A DNA stretch of 64,000 bases from Saccharomycopsis malanga. Taxonomy: Eukaryota > Ascomycota > Saccharomycetes > Ascoideales > Saccharomycopsidaceae. Each line of letters opens with the position of its first letter. Position 1 is the stretch's first letter. The stretch lies in assembly GCA_004014935.1 (NCBI GenBank), contig CP025322.1:930001-994000 (forward strand). Direction: 5' to 3'. The position numbers and the translations under genes are program-made. Positions 38,994 to 49,726 of this stretch are shown one piece after another. The notes below the pieces were generated by a model. It saw only the letters and a list, made by a program, of their open reading frames with translations, had not been told where the DNA came from and did not search any database.

Positions 38994-40011
38994 AATTCGC
39001 CTTACATTTACATGTTTTTATTTTCCCTTTTTCTATACAATTTTGAGAGTATTTAATAGAGTTTATTTTTTGTTTAAATTATGTAATGAAGATTGTTGAA
39101 CGTTGGAAAATATTCAAAACTAAACTACATTCTCTACCCGGAATGTCTGAATACCATCATCAAATACTAGCTATTCCGGCTTGCAGTTTTAAATACTTCT
39201 ACTTCCCCTTTGAGGCTTGATTTGCTAGCATTTGTCTCGTTTAATAAATACGCGACGGAAATGCTGTTCGTCTTAGTTTGTAAAACTTTTCACGTTACTC
39301 TGTTTCCTTTTCGCTATTGACTCTCCATATGCAAGTATATGCGGCGCTAAATGCAATATCATGCAGTAGCGATTGTTGACAATCCTGTGGGTTTTGCTTA
39401 TGTAATCTTTGCTGTAAATGTCAACATGGGATACCTTATAAGTAGTAATTACACACTACACTCCAAAGCAGAATGAATTTGCAGATGGAAAATAAAGTAA
39501 GCCAGATAGTAAAGAAAAATAAGAAAATTAAATATAGTATACTAAAAGCAGATTTAATTGAAGTAAAACTGGAATTGTTAACAGAGAGCTAACCGTGTCC
39601 CTGAACACTTCCGTCTTGTACTGCTGACCGTGATATGATTTTTTTTTTTTATGATAACATTTACCAAAAGTTTCTATTCTTACTAATAAAAATGCCAATA
39701 TATGTGTTTTTACGAGTCTATGTATGACCTCTACACACAGTGCTTATTCACCGGGTCTTAGCATAGACAGTATATACCACTTGTATTCACCAGGCTACAA
39801 GTATAAAAATCAATATATTAAACTGAAATTGGGCAAAGGATAAGACCAATATCTAGCAATCTATTTGAAGATACTATCTTGAACTTTATTTTTGGCATAG
39901 TCAACTAGGTTTTTTCTACTCTTTCATAGAAACCAACTTAAAAATCATAACATTAACCTATATAACACATCCCAGAAGAAACACAACCATTAGGTTGAAA
40001 GACTATATTGA
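38994..40011. other. Intergenic region between convergent chitinase and MCM4
   Basis: About 1 kb, AT-rich, with a T run near 39640-39650. No SINE copy, RNA gene or ORF with coding signs. Confidence 0.5.
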
Positions 40012-42666
40012 CTAGATGGCAGAACTGAGGAATCTTATGGATCTTCGGGAGCCTTCGCCGGTGACCACGATTCTATTTTCCTGTTGCAATCTTGTCAAGA
40101 TGTCGGACAATTCAATATTTTCGACTCTGATCTGCGACTGGTCGTTAATTTTTCTGATCAAGTCGTTGTAGCTGGTGACTCCATTATTGGCGGACTGAAC
40201 AATGGCGACGACCTCATTGCTCAAGTCATCTTTCATAACTCTTTGGGCGGCGGACTGGCCAGTTTGGACCAAATCCATGTCGATTTTACCGGTGACAGGA
40301 TCCGTGGCGTAATCTTTGATGGCGGATTTGATCAATCTTACAGCTTCGTTGACGTCTTCCAATTCCACGTTGGAACTCAATCTCATTCTGGCATGTGCCT
40401 CGGAAAGACGGATCATGGACTCGAGCTGTCTTGTGGTTGCGGTGATCCGGCGCTCGGAGCTTCTGACGTCCTCGCCCAACTTTCGCATGTCGACGTAGGC
40501 CTTGACCAATGCATCCTTAGCTGGCGCGGTGATGTGTGGTGTGACATGTTGCTTGGCATAGCCGATATACAATGTGAGGAACTCGACAGGAAGAATCTCT
40601 TTTGACGATGCGTTGTCCGGCAGGTCTTCCAAGTACATGCTAGCAAGATGCGAAGCCAACTGTCTGTCAGAGGTCGCGTCAACCTTGTCAAGTACCAAAT
40701 AGACCAAGTCGAATCTGGAAAGCAAAGGTGGCGGCAAATCGATATTAGAGGTTACTGGCAAGTCAGGATTGTACCTAGAGCCGATCGGGTTAGCCGAAGC
40801 CAAGATAGATGTTCTCGCATTAAGTGTGGTGATGATACCAGCTTTTGCAATAGAAATTGTCTGCTGCTCCATGACTTCATGAAGAACAGACCTCGTGGAC
40901 TCGTTCATCTTGTCAAACTCATCAATGCAGCACACACCGCCATCAGACAATACCAATGCACCGGATTCCAAGACTAACTGTCTGGTGTCGACGTCTCTGG
41001 TAACATAGGCGGTCAAGCCGACAGCAGAGGAGCCTTTGCCGGACGTATAGATGCCGCGTGGCGCAATCTTATGGACATATTTCAAGATCTGGGATTTGGA
41101 TGTTGACGGATCACCACAAAGCAAAACGTTGATGTCGCCTCTGTATCTACCACCTTTTGCGAAGGACTTGTTGGTGCCGCCAAACAATTGCAACAAGATA
41201 CCTTTTTTAATGTCGTCGAGTTCGTAAACGGAAGGCGCAATTGAGCGAGCCAACAATTCATACACATCTTGTCTAGACGCAACTTTTCTGATCTCCTCGA
41301 CCTCTTGTTCAGTGATCTTTCGCACCTCTTCTTGCTCAGAACTTGACACGCCGAGTGATGACGCGTCAACCATTTCAGATGACGCGTCAACAGAATCACC
41401 TGACACATCACCCAATCGTTTCTTGTCAATCTTTTTGACATGGACAACGTCAACATATGTCTTGAATAAGCTCTTCATTGACCGTTGTCGTGTATTGACT
41501 CTTACAGGAACCGAACGGAAGATGCCGCAGACCTCAACCCGATCTCCAGCACGGCATGAATCCACCAACTCGTCATAGACACACAACGAGACTGAGTGCG
41601 GCGTCTGGCCATCAGGCACTAAGTCAGGGGTTTCCTGAAGTTTAATCACCTGTTTGTCCGAAAATGTGGATCTATTGTGTACAAGCGCCATCGGGCTGTT
41701 TTCATTGCAGCTTGGACAGCTGCGCGGCTCTTGGATCACGCCTCGATCAATTTCTACAGACATTGTGTGCTCGCAGACATTGCATCTGAAGAAGGCAACC
41801 TTCATGTCAGGGATTACGGCAGTTGCACGCAATACCAAACCCTTTACAGAAATCAACTTGTCAATGTCACCAGGGTTCAACTCGCGCATGCCACGCAGCA
41901 TCTGCACATTGAACGGACGAATCTTGTACACGTTGGTCTCAATGTCCTCGACATGGAAGTTCTGGTTGTCCTCTGTAGCAAGCGACATCATGCAGTCCTT
42001 CACAGTCTGGTCCATGATTGGAATCACCTCCTGAGGATAGTTCTGTAACTGATAGTACAATTTACGTGTTGCCCTAAAGCTGAGCAAGTTGCGCGCGTCC
42101 AAGTTCATGTTGGTCGCTCCAACCTTACGCATCTCATTCAACATGTTGATGTAGTAGAGTTCGCTGTCCTGCTGCGCGTCCTCTGGCTGTCCATCCAAAG
42201 CTTTTCTATACTTATACTTGAAAAGCATGATGAAGTTTCTGAAATTGTTTGAGCACTCCTGGATGCTCACGTTGGTACCCCAGATGACCCGGACAGGCTC
42301 AGAGCTACTACCGACAGTGATATCTGAGCCGAGTACGTTTGACGACTGTGTGCTGTCGGCAAAATACCGCCGCCGTGGTGCATCCGGTGAGTTTAAATCG
42401 CCACGCTGGTAGTGACTACGGCGAAACCGCTCTCGTGCGGCATCTGACGTCAAATCAGACCGTATGTCCGATCTCTGCGATGCTACATGGCTTTCTGAAT
42501 GGTAGTTGGACGACGAGTAGTGCAACGGCGAAGATCCTCCGTGGCTGCCAAAGCGACCAACCTCTGATCCAGGATTCGATGACGATGGAAAGAATAAAGG
42601 CGAAGAACCGCCTGTGTTTTGCGACTGTGACTGTGACTGTGACTGACTGTTCGTAGCAGGTGTCAT
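40012..42666 (-). CDS. MCM4: Replicative helicase subunit Mcm4
   Basis: 884 aa, near the 933 aa of S. cerevisiae Mcm4 (Cdc54). It is a subunit of the MCM2-7 helicase that unwinds replication origins. The N-terminal tail (1-120) is Ser/Gln-rich, opening with four SQ repeats, and holds several SP sites, as expected for the kinase-regulated Mcm4 tail. VIWGTNVSIQECSNNFRNFI starts the conserved part. Zinc motif: CNVC ... CPSC. AAA+ core: Walker A GDPSTSKSQ, Walker B CIDEFDKM, sensor ILASANPIGSRYNP and arginine finger SRFDLVYLVLD. All motifs are intact. The promoter carries ECB-, SCB- and MCB-like sites. It converges with the chitinase gene. Confidence 0.97.
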   Translation of the reverse strand: MTPATNSQSQSQSQSQNTGGSSPLFFPSSSNPGSEVGRFGSHGGSSPLHYSSSNYHSESHVASQRSDIRSDLTSDAARERFRRSHYQRGDLNSPDAPRRRYFADSTQSSNVLGSDITVGSSSEPVRVIWGTNVSIQECSNNFRNFIMLFKYKYRKALDGQPEDAQQDSELYYINMLNEMRKVGATNMNLDARNLLSFRATRKLYYQLQNYPQEVIPIMDQTVKDCMMSLATEDNQNFHVEDIETNVYKIRPFNVQMLRGMRELNPGDIDKLISVKGLVLRATAVIPDMKVAFFRCNVCEHTMSVEIDRGVIQEPRSCPSCNENSPMALVHNRSTFSDKQVIKLQETPDLVPDGQTPHSVSLCVYDELVDSCRAGDRVEVCGIFRSVPVRVNTRQRSMKSLFKTYVDVVHVKKIDKKRLGDVSGDSVDASSEMVDASSLGVSSSEQEEVRKITEQEVEEIRKVASRQDVYELLARSIAPSVYELDDIKKGILLQLFGGTNKSFAKGGRYRGDINVLLCGDPSTSKSQILKYVHKIAPRGIYTSGKGSSAVGLTAYVTRDVDTRQLVLESGALVLSDGGVCCIDEFDKMNESTRSVLHEVMEQQTISIAKAGIITTLNARTSILASANPIGSRYNPDLPVTSNIDLPPPLLSRFDLVYLVLDKVDATSDRQLASHLASMYLEDLPDNASSKEILPVEFLTLYIGYAKQHVTPHITAPAKDALVKAYVDMRKLGEDVRSSERRITATTRQLESMIRLSEAHARMRLSSNVELEDVNEAVRLIKSAIKDYATDPVTGKIDMDLVQTGQSAAQRVMKDDLSNEVVAIVQSANNGVTSYNDLIRKINDQSQIRVENIELSDILTRLQQENRIVVTGEGSRRSIRFLSSAI

Positions 42667-42830
42667 TGTGTATAAAATAAGGCCCTAAACCAACGTTCTC
42701 TCTCACGATACTAAATGGCCAACCAAATATAACGTCCAAATTCACACCCTAATCTTAGTCAACCTAAGGAAAACTCTTTCACTTTATAAAGTCAAGGACA
42801 AATTCCCTCTTTTTTTTTCTCTCGTCCAGT

Positions 42831-42903
42831 CGCGAAATTGAGGTTGAAAATATTTGTTTCCTATTCGGGAAATAAAATGCAGAGTCTACGCGTTAGTCAC
42901 CTG
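42831..42903. promoter_or_regulatory. ECB/SCB/MCB-like cell-cycle element cluster upstream of MCM4
   Basis: Within 73 bp, 165-237 bp before the MCM4 start: CGCGAAA (42831-42837, SCB-like, Swi4), TTTCCTATTCGGGAAA (42857-42872, Mcm1/ECB-like with CC-N6-GG and TTTCC/GGAAA flanks) and ACGCGT (42898-42903, MCB, Mbp1). In S. cerevisiae, MCM genes are controlled by ECB and MCB elements at M/G1 and G1/S. Binding here is inferred from the consensus matches. Confidence 0.6.
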
Positions 42904-45812
42904 ACTCTCGCAGGGTAACACGTTCCTTAGATTTTAAAGATTTATTAAGGAGGCTTTGATAAGGTCCAATGTCCAAGAGGAAATAATGCTTGAAAACGCA
43001 AACAGTATAAGGACAGTTGATTCGTGATCTTTTGTTTTACAACATCGGCATGTTCATATGGTTATGTAACGATGGTGTGGTCTTGGCTGCGGGTTTTCAA
43101 CATGGCTGCATGATATCTATGAATGAATTATAACGAAAAAAAAGTATAATGTAAAAAGAAATAGAGCAACTTTGTTTCTATGTAGCTGGCTATCTAAAGA
43201 ATGTATTGTGTTAATTAGCCGAATCAGAAAAAAGAAGGTTCTTTTTTTTTGAGTATATATATTATTGGTAATAAACTTTTATACGCCCTATGCATTGACT
43301 GGCTAGATAAAAATTTAGGTACAATAATTATTATATGCTCTTTAAGCAATTGACACTTGTTTTCTTTACTACCAAGTCTTGTGATATGTTGTAGAGCTTT
43401 ATTGTTCACTACGGACATTATCCGTTTTTACCACTATCTAAACAATTCAATGGCTCCCACATACATTGAACCATGCCAGTTCCAGTTAATTATTTGACAA
43501 AAGTAGTCTTTCCTAATAACTAAATTTTTGTTTGTTCAACTCAATGAGAGTGTTTGTGGAAAAGTTTTTGAAAACGCTCAATGATCACTTTTTCTAATAC
43601 CAACCGTCTGTTTGAGTCGTTAGTCATACCATTGTTTATTATAGTTTGTATCAGCATGTCTTTCCTTCATTTTTTATATCTCGATAAACCTTTGGGCTTT
43701 ATTATGAAGCTTAACATCTTTATATAAATTATTACTATTTTCTATGATGTCAGAGCATTTCCAAAAGAGTTTAGAGCCCTATAACACTACCAGATATACT
43801 TTTATTCTTCAAAGCATTACTTGTTTGCAGTAACACTTTTGATCTTTTCCATTGCAAGGTGCACTGACATTTCAAACTCATTGACTAAACTCAGAAACAC
43901 AATTAATTATAGATGTAGAACATTTAAAAAATCTAACAAATTATTTACGTAAAAACAATTACAGGTTTTTCCCACTGGGTTTTACCAAGTTCCCTTAGAC
44001 ATAGCGCGTACATATGGAACTGATATGTACTGGGCTCAAAATAGAAGATTATTATTTTAAAACAATTACAGTAGGAAATACATACCCCAAGTTGAGTAAA
44101 CTAAATTCTCAAATAAGGATGGCACATTTAAAAGATTATTTGCAAAAACCTTAGATTTGATCATGTTTTTCACCGACTACTTTCAAACAGCCCTATGATT
44201 CTGACATATTTCATTGCACAAAAGATATCAGCGCATTGGATAAATACTCACCATGCTACAACCCCTATCCAGTTGGCACGTTGAATAGTAGTGAATAAGG
44301 TGCATCTAAGGCCATAGCAACGAATCACTTACTATAATGACCGGTTTCTGGCACCTCCTTACCGTTTAGTAGCCGTGTCTGTTCCGGCCACTGGGAACAT
44401 AAAGTAAGACTGGTTCCATACACGCATTGAGATGCATGAGTTAGTATGGGGTGTATGGGCTGCGGGCGCAGTAGGGCAACTGGGGAAAAAATTTTCGCGT
44501 AATTTATTTTGTCGTTGTCTAGTAGTTTACGAAACCGTAAAGCAATTTCTAAAACGGTTCTGCAAAGACATGTACGTACGATGCATGCACTATTCAATGA
44601 TCCCCGTGTATAATATATCTAGGTGTAGTTCAAGACATTCCCAGTTGTAAATGCCATTGCATGGTAGTATTGTCGCTTGATAGAACTCAAGTGAGGTTTT
44701 ACATTGTTCGCCAGGTTTCGTTTATAGCAAGCTGACATGATAAGAACAATACACTGGGGAGCATTAGTAGGGCAGATCATAGCACAATATAGCAAGTGCA
44801 TGTCTATCATATGATGCGTCTGTGATGCGACGCAAGTTAATGCAGACGTAACGATATATAGTGATTAGCTTCAATGGAATAGATGGAGTGATTTGAATAA
44901 GAATATGTCAAATAGCGGGCAAAAGCAAAATGGACAAAAACTATTTGGGCCAGGGTGTGTCCCAAAACGGCACATGCATTGCAGGAAAAGCAAGCATTGT
45001 CACATAATCTGGACAAATTTGGGTACAAATATTCCCGAATCGAACAAACCTGTAAACCAATAAGATACACCATTAATATCATTCTCCTAAACATTTCTGG
45101 TTCTCATGGCCGAAGAAAAATCCTTTGTTTTATACTGGTAATCGACAAGTTACTATCTGATATAATGACCACATTCTATTGAATTGACTAAAAAGCAGGG
45201 TCTTTTGGTATGCAGGCGTTACAGTCTAAGCAATGCAGTTTACAAAGCGGCTCAAACCAGACTGACTAATGCAATAAAGTTTGAGACCAGTATTGCCGAG
45301 CAACTACGGACTGCTTCAGTTGTTGTTGTTTTTATTTTTTTAGGTGCTAGATTTGTTTACAATGATAATAAAAAAACTTTTAAATTGATAATGTTTGATA
45401 TGCATGTCCGCATTCGTAATGCAACAGCGCGTTTGGCGGTGCATGCCAACGGACGACGCGTGGCGCGCAGGCTCATACATGATCATGCATATATGGCAAA
45501 TGTACCATAGAGCACCCTGCATATTTCTATTGGCTCCTCATTGCAAAAAAGTTTAGAGCGTGAAGAAAAAAAGGGGGGTTATACGTGTCATGCATGAGGT
45601 TGCATATAAGATGTGAAAAGCGCGTTTGTTTACATTAGATCAACAAACAATTTTTATAATCAAGATTCAACTATAAATAATGGGCACTTCTTGTTTAAAA
45701 TCAATTGTTCTTATGCATTCTTTCTTTCTTTCTTCATCAAACAAAACACAATCGTTTAATCAACAATCACTTGTTTCCACTCGTTAATCTAAAACACAAA
45801 CACTCTTTCACA
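42904..45812. other. Gene-poor 2.9 kb region upstream of CCW12
   Basis: No credible gene between MCM4 and CCW12. It holds one 5'-truncated SINE copy at 43965-44058. Open frames at 44325-44597 (minus), 44837-45094 (minus) and 45184-45510 (plus) overlap each other or start at non-ATG codons and show no domain. The last few hundred bases are the CCW12 promoter, with CATATAAG near 45602 and TATAAAT near 45671 as possible TATA elements. Confidence 0.5.
43965..44058 (+). mobile_element. tRNA-derived SINE, 5'-truncated copy with 13-bp target-site duplication
   Basis: Only the last 94 bp of the element (3' module from GTTTTTCCCACTGGG to the tail GATTATTATTTT), flanked by AAAACAATTACAG at 43952-43964 and 44059-44071. 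Truncation at the 5' end with an intact 3' end and a duplicated target is what incomplete target-primed reverse transcription leaves. Confidence 0.88.
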
Positions 45813-46145
45813 ATGTACGCCAAAGTTTTCGTTGCTTCTGCTATCGCCGCTGTCGCCTCTGCTGCTTACAACACCACTGTTGTCACTGACATTGCTACCA
45901 CCACTGCTACCATCACTTCTTGTGAAAACCACGTCTGCACTGAAGCTACTGTCACCACTGGTGTCACCGTTGTCACCGAGACCGTCTCTGGTGTTGTCAC
46001 TGAGTACACTACTTACTGTCCATTGACCTCTGAGACCTCTGCTGCTCCAAACACCACTGTTGCCACCATCAGTACTGGTGCTGCTAACAAGTTGGCTGCT
46101 GGTGCCGCTGCCGCTGCTGGTCTTGCTGGTGTTTTGTTGTTGTAA
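45813..46145 (+). CDS. CCW12: Ccw12-type GPI cell-wall glycoprotein
   Basis: 110 aa from the ATG at 45813 ([16 protein letters not shown]); an in-frame upstream non-ATG extension is not credible. It has a signal peptide (1-18), a Thr-rich mature region with [11 protein letters not shown] and [13 protein letters not shown], both matching S. cerevisiae Ccw12 (ITSCEDHVCSE; ITQYTTWCPLT), NTT glycosylation sites, and a C-terminal GPI signal ([20 protein letters not shown]). Ccw12 is an abundant mannoprotein that protects wall integrity at growth sites. Codon use is extremely biased (GCT, ACT, ACC, GTC), indicating very high expression. Ccw12 has similar relatives, so exact orthology is less sure than the family. 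Confidence 0.9.
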   Translation: MYAKVFVASAIAAVASAAYNTTVVTDIATTTATITSCENHVCTEATVTTGVTVVTETVSGVVTEYTTYCPLTSETSAAPNTTVATISTGAANKLAAGAAAAAGLAGVLLL

Positions 46146-46615
46146 GTTTTTTGAATTATAATTATTTTATGTTTTCAAATCTTACCCAGCATTTCATTCA
46201 GCTTTTCCTAGTTCTTGTTTTCAATTAGCATTTCTATAAGAGTTCCTAATGGTCATCTTATGATATCCTAAATACCCAAACCAAATGTTTCTATTTCTGG
46301 TTTATTTAATTCTATTTTGACTTTTCAATTCCCTTTAATTCTTTCGACCGGTGGTCATAAACTGCCTCATAATTTATTTGCTTATGTTCTTAACTTCTTC
46401 TGTATTTTATACATCTTTGTTCTTGCATTAATGCATCTTCTCAATTTGCCTCTAGCATCTTGTTCTTTTATATTTAATTATTGAACTGATTTTCAGTTAC
46501 TGTAGTATTTTCTGCTGGTTGGCATATGTTTGATTTTTATATTGTTGCCCCGTTGGGCAAAAATTATTTGCTACCTTAGTTGCCAGTGAGTTATATGGTT
46601 GTTTATAATTGAACT

Positions 46616-46660
46616 AAATAAATAATATCATATGTTTCGAGCCCAATACGTATCAATTTA
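46616..46660 (-). mobile_element. tRNA-derived SINE, 3'-end fragment
   Basis: About 45 bp matching the tail and start of the 3' module on the minus strand (complement of GAGCCCAATACGTATCA). Short and diverged, but the order tail then GCCCA-TAC-TATCA fits the family. Confidence 0.55.
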
Positions 46661-46862
46661 AATAGTATTAGTGTTTGTTGACGGTGAACCGGCTTTATAT
46701 AACTTTTTACTTTCAAATTGCCTTTCGCTTGTTGTTTATTTTGTTCACAATTGTATCCTAAGCTTGACTTATTCCTAATTCTTTTTTCAAAAAAGTACAT
46801 CTCAAGCTTTCCATTTCTTATACAAGTTGTAACAGAATAACGGTCAACGATTTAATTCAAAC

Positions 46863-46920
46863 TATATAAAATGCTTTCTAAACGGAACTGGTATGTGCTG
46901 GGTTCAGAATATAAGATTAA
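46863..46920 (+). mobile_element. tRNA-derived SINE, 3'-end fragment
   Basis: About 58 bp matching the end of the 3' module (GGAACTGGTATGTGCTGGG) and the tail AATATAAGATTA. It lies in opposite orientation to the fragment at 46616, so the two tails point away from each other. Confidence 0.6.
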
Positions 46921-47474
46921 CACTAATTGTGAAGTGCTTTCTGCTGTACAACTTTTGGGGGGACTGTAAATATGTTTTTCTTATAAGCACTTTCATACGT
47001 AACTATATATTCAATTCATGGTCATACGATGATAAATCAAATCAACGCTATCCAACATAAGTATTTTGCATAATGTGATAACTGATTTTTGTAAAATTAA
47101 AAAATAATAAATAAACTAGAATATTGATCAAGTATTAAAGAGTTGAATATTGTAAACCTGAAAGCATGGTAAGAAAGGTAAGACCCCACTACAAGCTCTT
47201 AAATCTTGATATTATAAATTTAGCAATTAATTCCTCAATTTCATGTTTATCCTGTGTATAATTGCTCTTCTTGCTAATTGATTCTTATTTGCTCCACTTA
47301 TCAGTTGAAACTCATAGCCACTTGTTTCGTTAACCTTACGAGTCTACACTATTGTTTGAAACCTTCCATTACCTTTTTGAGTATTGCACTGTTTAAGATT
47401 CTATTTCCTCTTTTATTTCAAAATTCTATCCTTTTGTACTAGGTTTGAAATATTGTTATTATTACTATAATAAT

Positions 47475-47805
47475 CAGTGGTCAGTGCTCTCGGAGAAGAG
47501 AAAAACAAGACCTAGCAGGAACAGGGGTTCGATTCCCAAGACGACACTTTTACTCGCTGCTTTTTTACGATGCTGAACGTGATTTCACAGGCAAGTGCAA
47601 CTGTCTGAAACACGACCTAGACCAAAGTCTAGTGCTTACTTTCCAACCCATCGGGTGTTCAGGAAAAAGACGGTGGGCAGCTAACAATGACCGGGACATG
47701 ATTGGGTTTTCCTCACCGGGTTTTACCAAGTCCCCTTAGACATAGCGCGTATATACGAAACTGATATGTACTGGGCTTGAAATATATGATATTATTATTA
47801 TTATA
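47475..47805 (+). mobile_element. tRNA-derived SINE, best long copy
   Basis: About 331 bp. It starts CAGTGGTCAGTGCTCTCGG (first bases of the head missing), has a perfect B box GGTTCGATTCC (near 47527), then a unique body with TACTCGCTGC, the perfect hairpin CTAGAC-CAAA-GTCTAG (47617-47632), the module CCCATCGGGTGTTCAGG, the conserved 3' module (TAGCGCGTATATACGAAACT, then GATATGTACTGGGC) and the tail GATATTATTATTATTATAA. The flanks are themselves ATT-rich, so a target duplication cannot be judged. It serves here as the reference copy for the family. Confidence 0.88.
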
Positions 47806-48297
47806 ACCTCATTATCTTCATATAACCAATACTATTTTTTCCTAAAAATATAAAGGTCTCTTGGCATAATCTATATACAAATCTGAGATGCCCTAAGTGA
47901 GTACAGTGAAAATAAACCCCACCGCTATTTTTTAAGAGATTCGTTAACCTGTTATATAAATACGTCAAAAAGAAAGTATTAATGGATTAAATTTAAAAAT
48001 GGCGACATTTAGTATTAGAAATGAAGAAGTATTTGTCGACCTTTTTTAAACTCAAACTTATTAGAATTAGTTATTGAACTTTTCAAATACTTAATATCTA
48101 TATTAAATCCTATGCTGTTTTTATGAGCATAAGTTATTTTACTCAATTTAATTCAATTCCAAGGTTTATATTGCCATTTGTATTAGTAGCATTAGTGATT
48201 ATAAATCTAATGGTTTTAGACGTACATGGATCATCTATCTCTTTAGTAATCACAGGTAATATTGATAGGATGATTTGAAATAGTTTAACATTTCTAG

Positions 48298-48363
48298 ATC
48301 ACTATCACTATCACTATCACTATCACTATCACTATCACTATCACTATCACTATCACTATCACT
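48298..48363 (+). repeat. Hexanucleotide repeat (ATCACT)11
   Basis: Eleven perfect units over 66 bp. On the minus strand one frame reads (Ser-Asp)n within a 60-codon open frame, but that frame has no other coding sign, so it is treated as a non-coding microsatellite. Confidence 0.96.
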
Positions 48364-48748
48364 ATATTTTATATCAATTATTAAAAAAACCAGAACCTCA
48401 AAACTAGGATGTAAAAATAAATTATCAATCACTCAAGATTGATTAATCTTATCGAACATACCGCTAATTTCAGCATCTAAAATTCAAAGATTAAACTTGA
48501 AATTTAGTCAGCCAAGTTTTCCCATAATACTTTACTAGAAAAATAAATAGCAGCTCATAATATAATCTGACATTCAGTTTGGCTTCAAACGCCAAAAACA
48601 CAGTTATCAGCCAAAACACAGTTATTAGATTTTGAAAATAAAAAGAACTACATTGATAAAAAAAAAAATTTTACAAAGTCGTTACAAATATATTCATTTT
48701 AATATACAAAGTCTAAAACAAAAAGCTAAAAAAATACATAAAGTCAAA

Positions 48749-49588
48749 CTAATAACGCAGATTCCCGACCCTAATATTGCCATATTGCTGCGACGGCTGT
48801 AATACACCTCTAGACCCATTACTATGCCGATTAGTAACATTCTTGTGTTCATTAACACCAGAGCCTACACTACCAACAATTGAATAATGATTCTTCTTTG
48901 CCTGCTGTGCCAACAATCTTTCAGCTTCATCTCCATGACGTTCTCTGCCTTTAGTTTTCCTACTGGCACCAACTTTCTTGTAAGCGTAATTGACCTTAAC
49001 CACTTTATTCATCAAGTACTGACCATCCATTTCGTTGATGGCCTTGTCACTACTTTCAAAATCAGCATAGGACAAAAATGCATAACCTTTCGAAGCCCCG
49101 TTATCATCTTTCGCAATATAAGGGAACTTCACAAGCTGACCAAACCGCGAAAATGTGCTGGCAAGGAAATTTTCATCGATAAGTTCGTCCAAATTACCAA
49201 TAAATAGGTTTGCTCCTACATCTACAATTTTAGAAGACTCAACCAAATCGGATAACGCAGCGCCATTGCCCCCAGGACCAGCAGTTGCTGTTGTACCAAC
49301 TCCACCAACAGGCCCTGTTTTCTTCACACGAATTGTCTTTCCGAAAAGTTTGATACCATTCATGATGTTCTCCGCATACTCAGAGTCTCCGGAGTTTTTG
49401 AACTCGACAAATCCATATCCCTGATGTGTCTGGGTGATTCTATCCTTGGGAATATTTATGTTTCTAATCGGTGCCACCTGAATGAAGAGCTCATACAAAA
49501 TGGTCTCGCCCACTTGCTCATCAAGATTACCTATGTATATAGTAGCATCCTGGTTCCGTTCTGCTTCCGCAGCCTTTTTGAGTAACAT
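48749..49588 (-). CDS. HSH49: U2 snRNP SF3b subunit Hsh49 (SF3B4)
   Basis: 279 aa, with two RNA recognition motifs. RRM1 (about 15-92) has RNP2 IYIGNL and RNP1 QGYGFVEF. RRM2 (about 126-205) has LFIGNL and KGYAFLSY. The N-terminus AEAERNQDATIYIGNLDEQV is diagnostic for SF3B4/Hsh49, which contacts pre-mRNA near the branch point together with Cus1 in SF3b. A Gly/Ala linker (about 95-110) separates the RRMs. The Asn/Ser/Gly-rich tail is short and lacks the proline-rich tail of animal SF3B4, as in other yeasts. Its promoter region adjoins tRNA-Lys. Confidence 0.93.
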   Translation of the reverse strand: MLLKKAAEAERNQDATIYIGNLDEQVGETILYELFIQVAPIRNINIPKDRITQTHQGYGFVEFKNSGDSEYAENIMNGIKLFGKTIRVKKTGPVGGVGTTATAGPGGNGAALSDLVESSKIVDVGANLFIGNLDELIDENFLASTFSRFGQLVKFPYIAKDDNGASKGYAFLSYADFESSDKAINEMDGQYLMNKVVKVNYAYKKVGASRKTKGRERHGDEAERLLAQQAKKNHYSIVGSVGSGVNEHKNVTNRHSNGSRGVLQPSQQYGNIRVGNLRY

Positions 49589-49726
49589 TGGTTGGGGCAG
49601 TTATCTTATCAACAAAATGTATGAAATATCTCAGCTCATCTATAGCTTTTTTTTTTATTTTCCGGTTAAAAAGTTTGAAAATTATCTGTGTAATATGTAC
49701 TAGATAAAATTTTTTTTATTGTAATT

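Larger units (their letters stand above)
46146..48748. other. Gene-poor 2.6 kb region with SINE copies and a hexanucleotide repeat
   Basis: It contains CCW12's long T-rich 3' flank, SINE fragments at 46616-46660 (minus) and 46863-46920 (plus), a long SINE copy at 47475-47805 (plus), and an ATCACT repeat at 48298-48363. Open frames here are AT-rich and short. No gene is supported. Confidence 0.5.

Noticed and set aside
44325-45510. Several 60-108-codon frames upstream of CCW12
   Set aside because: They overlap on both strands, some start at TTG, and none shows a domain or biased codons beside a gene with extreme bias.
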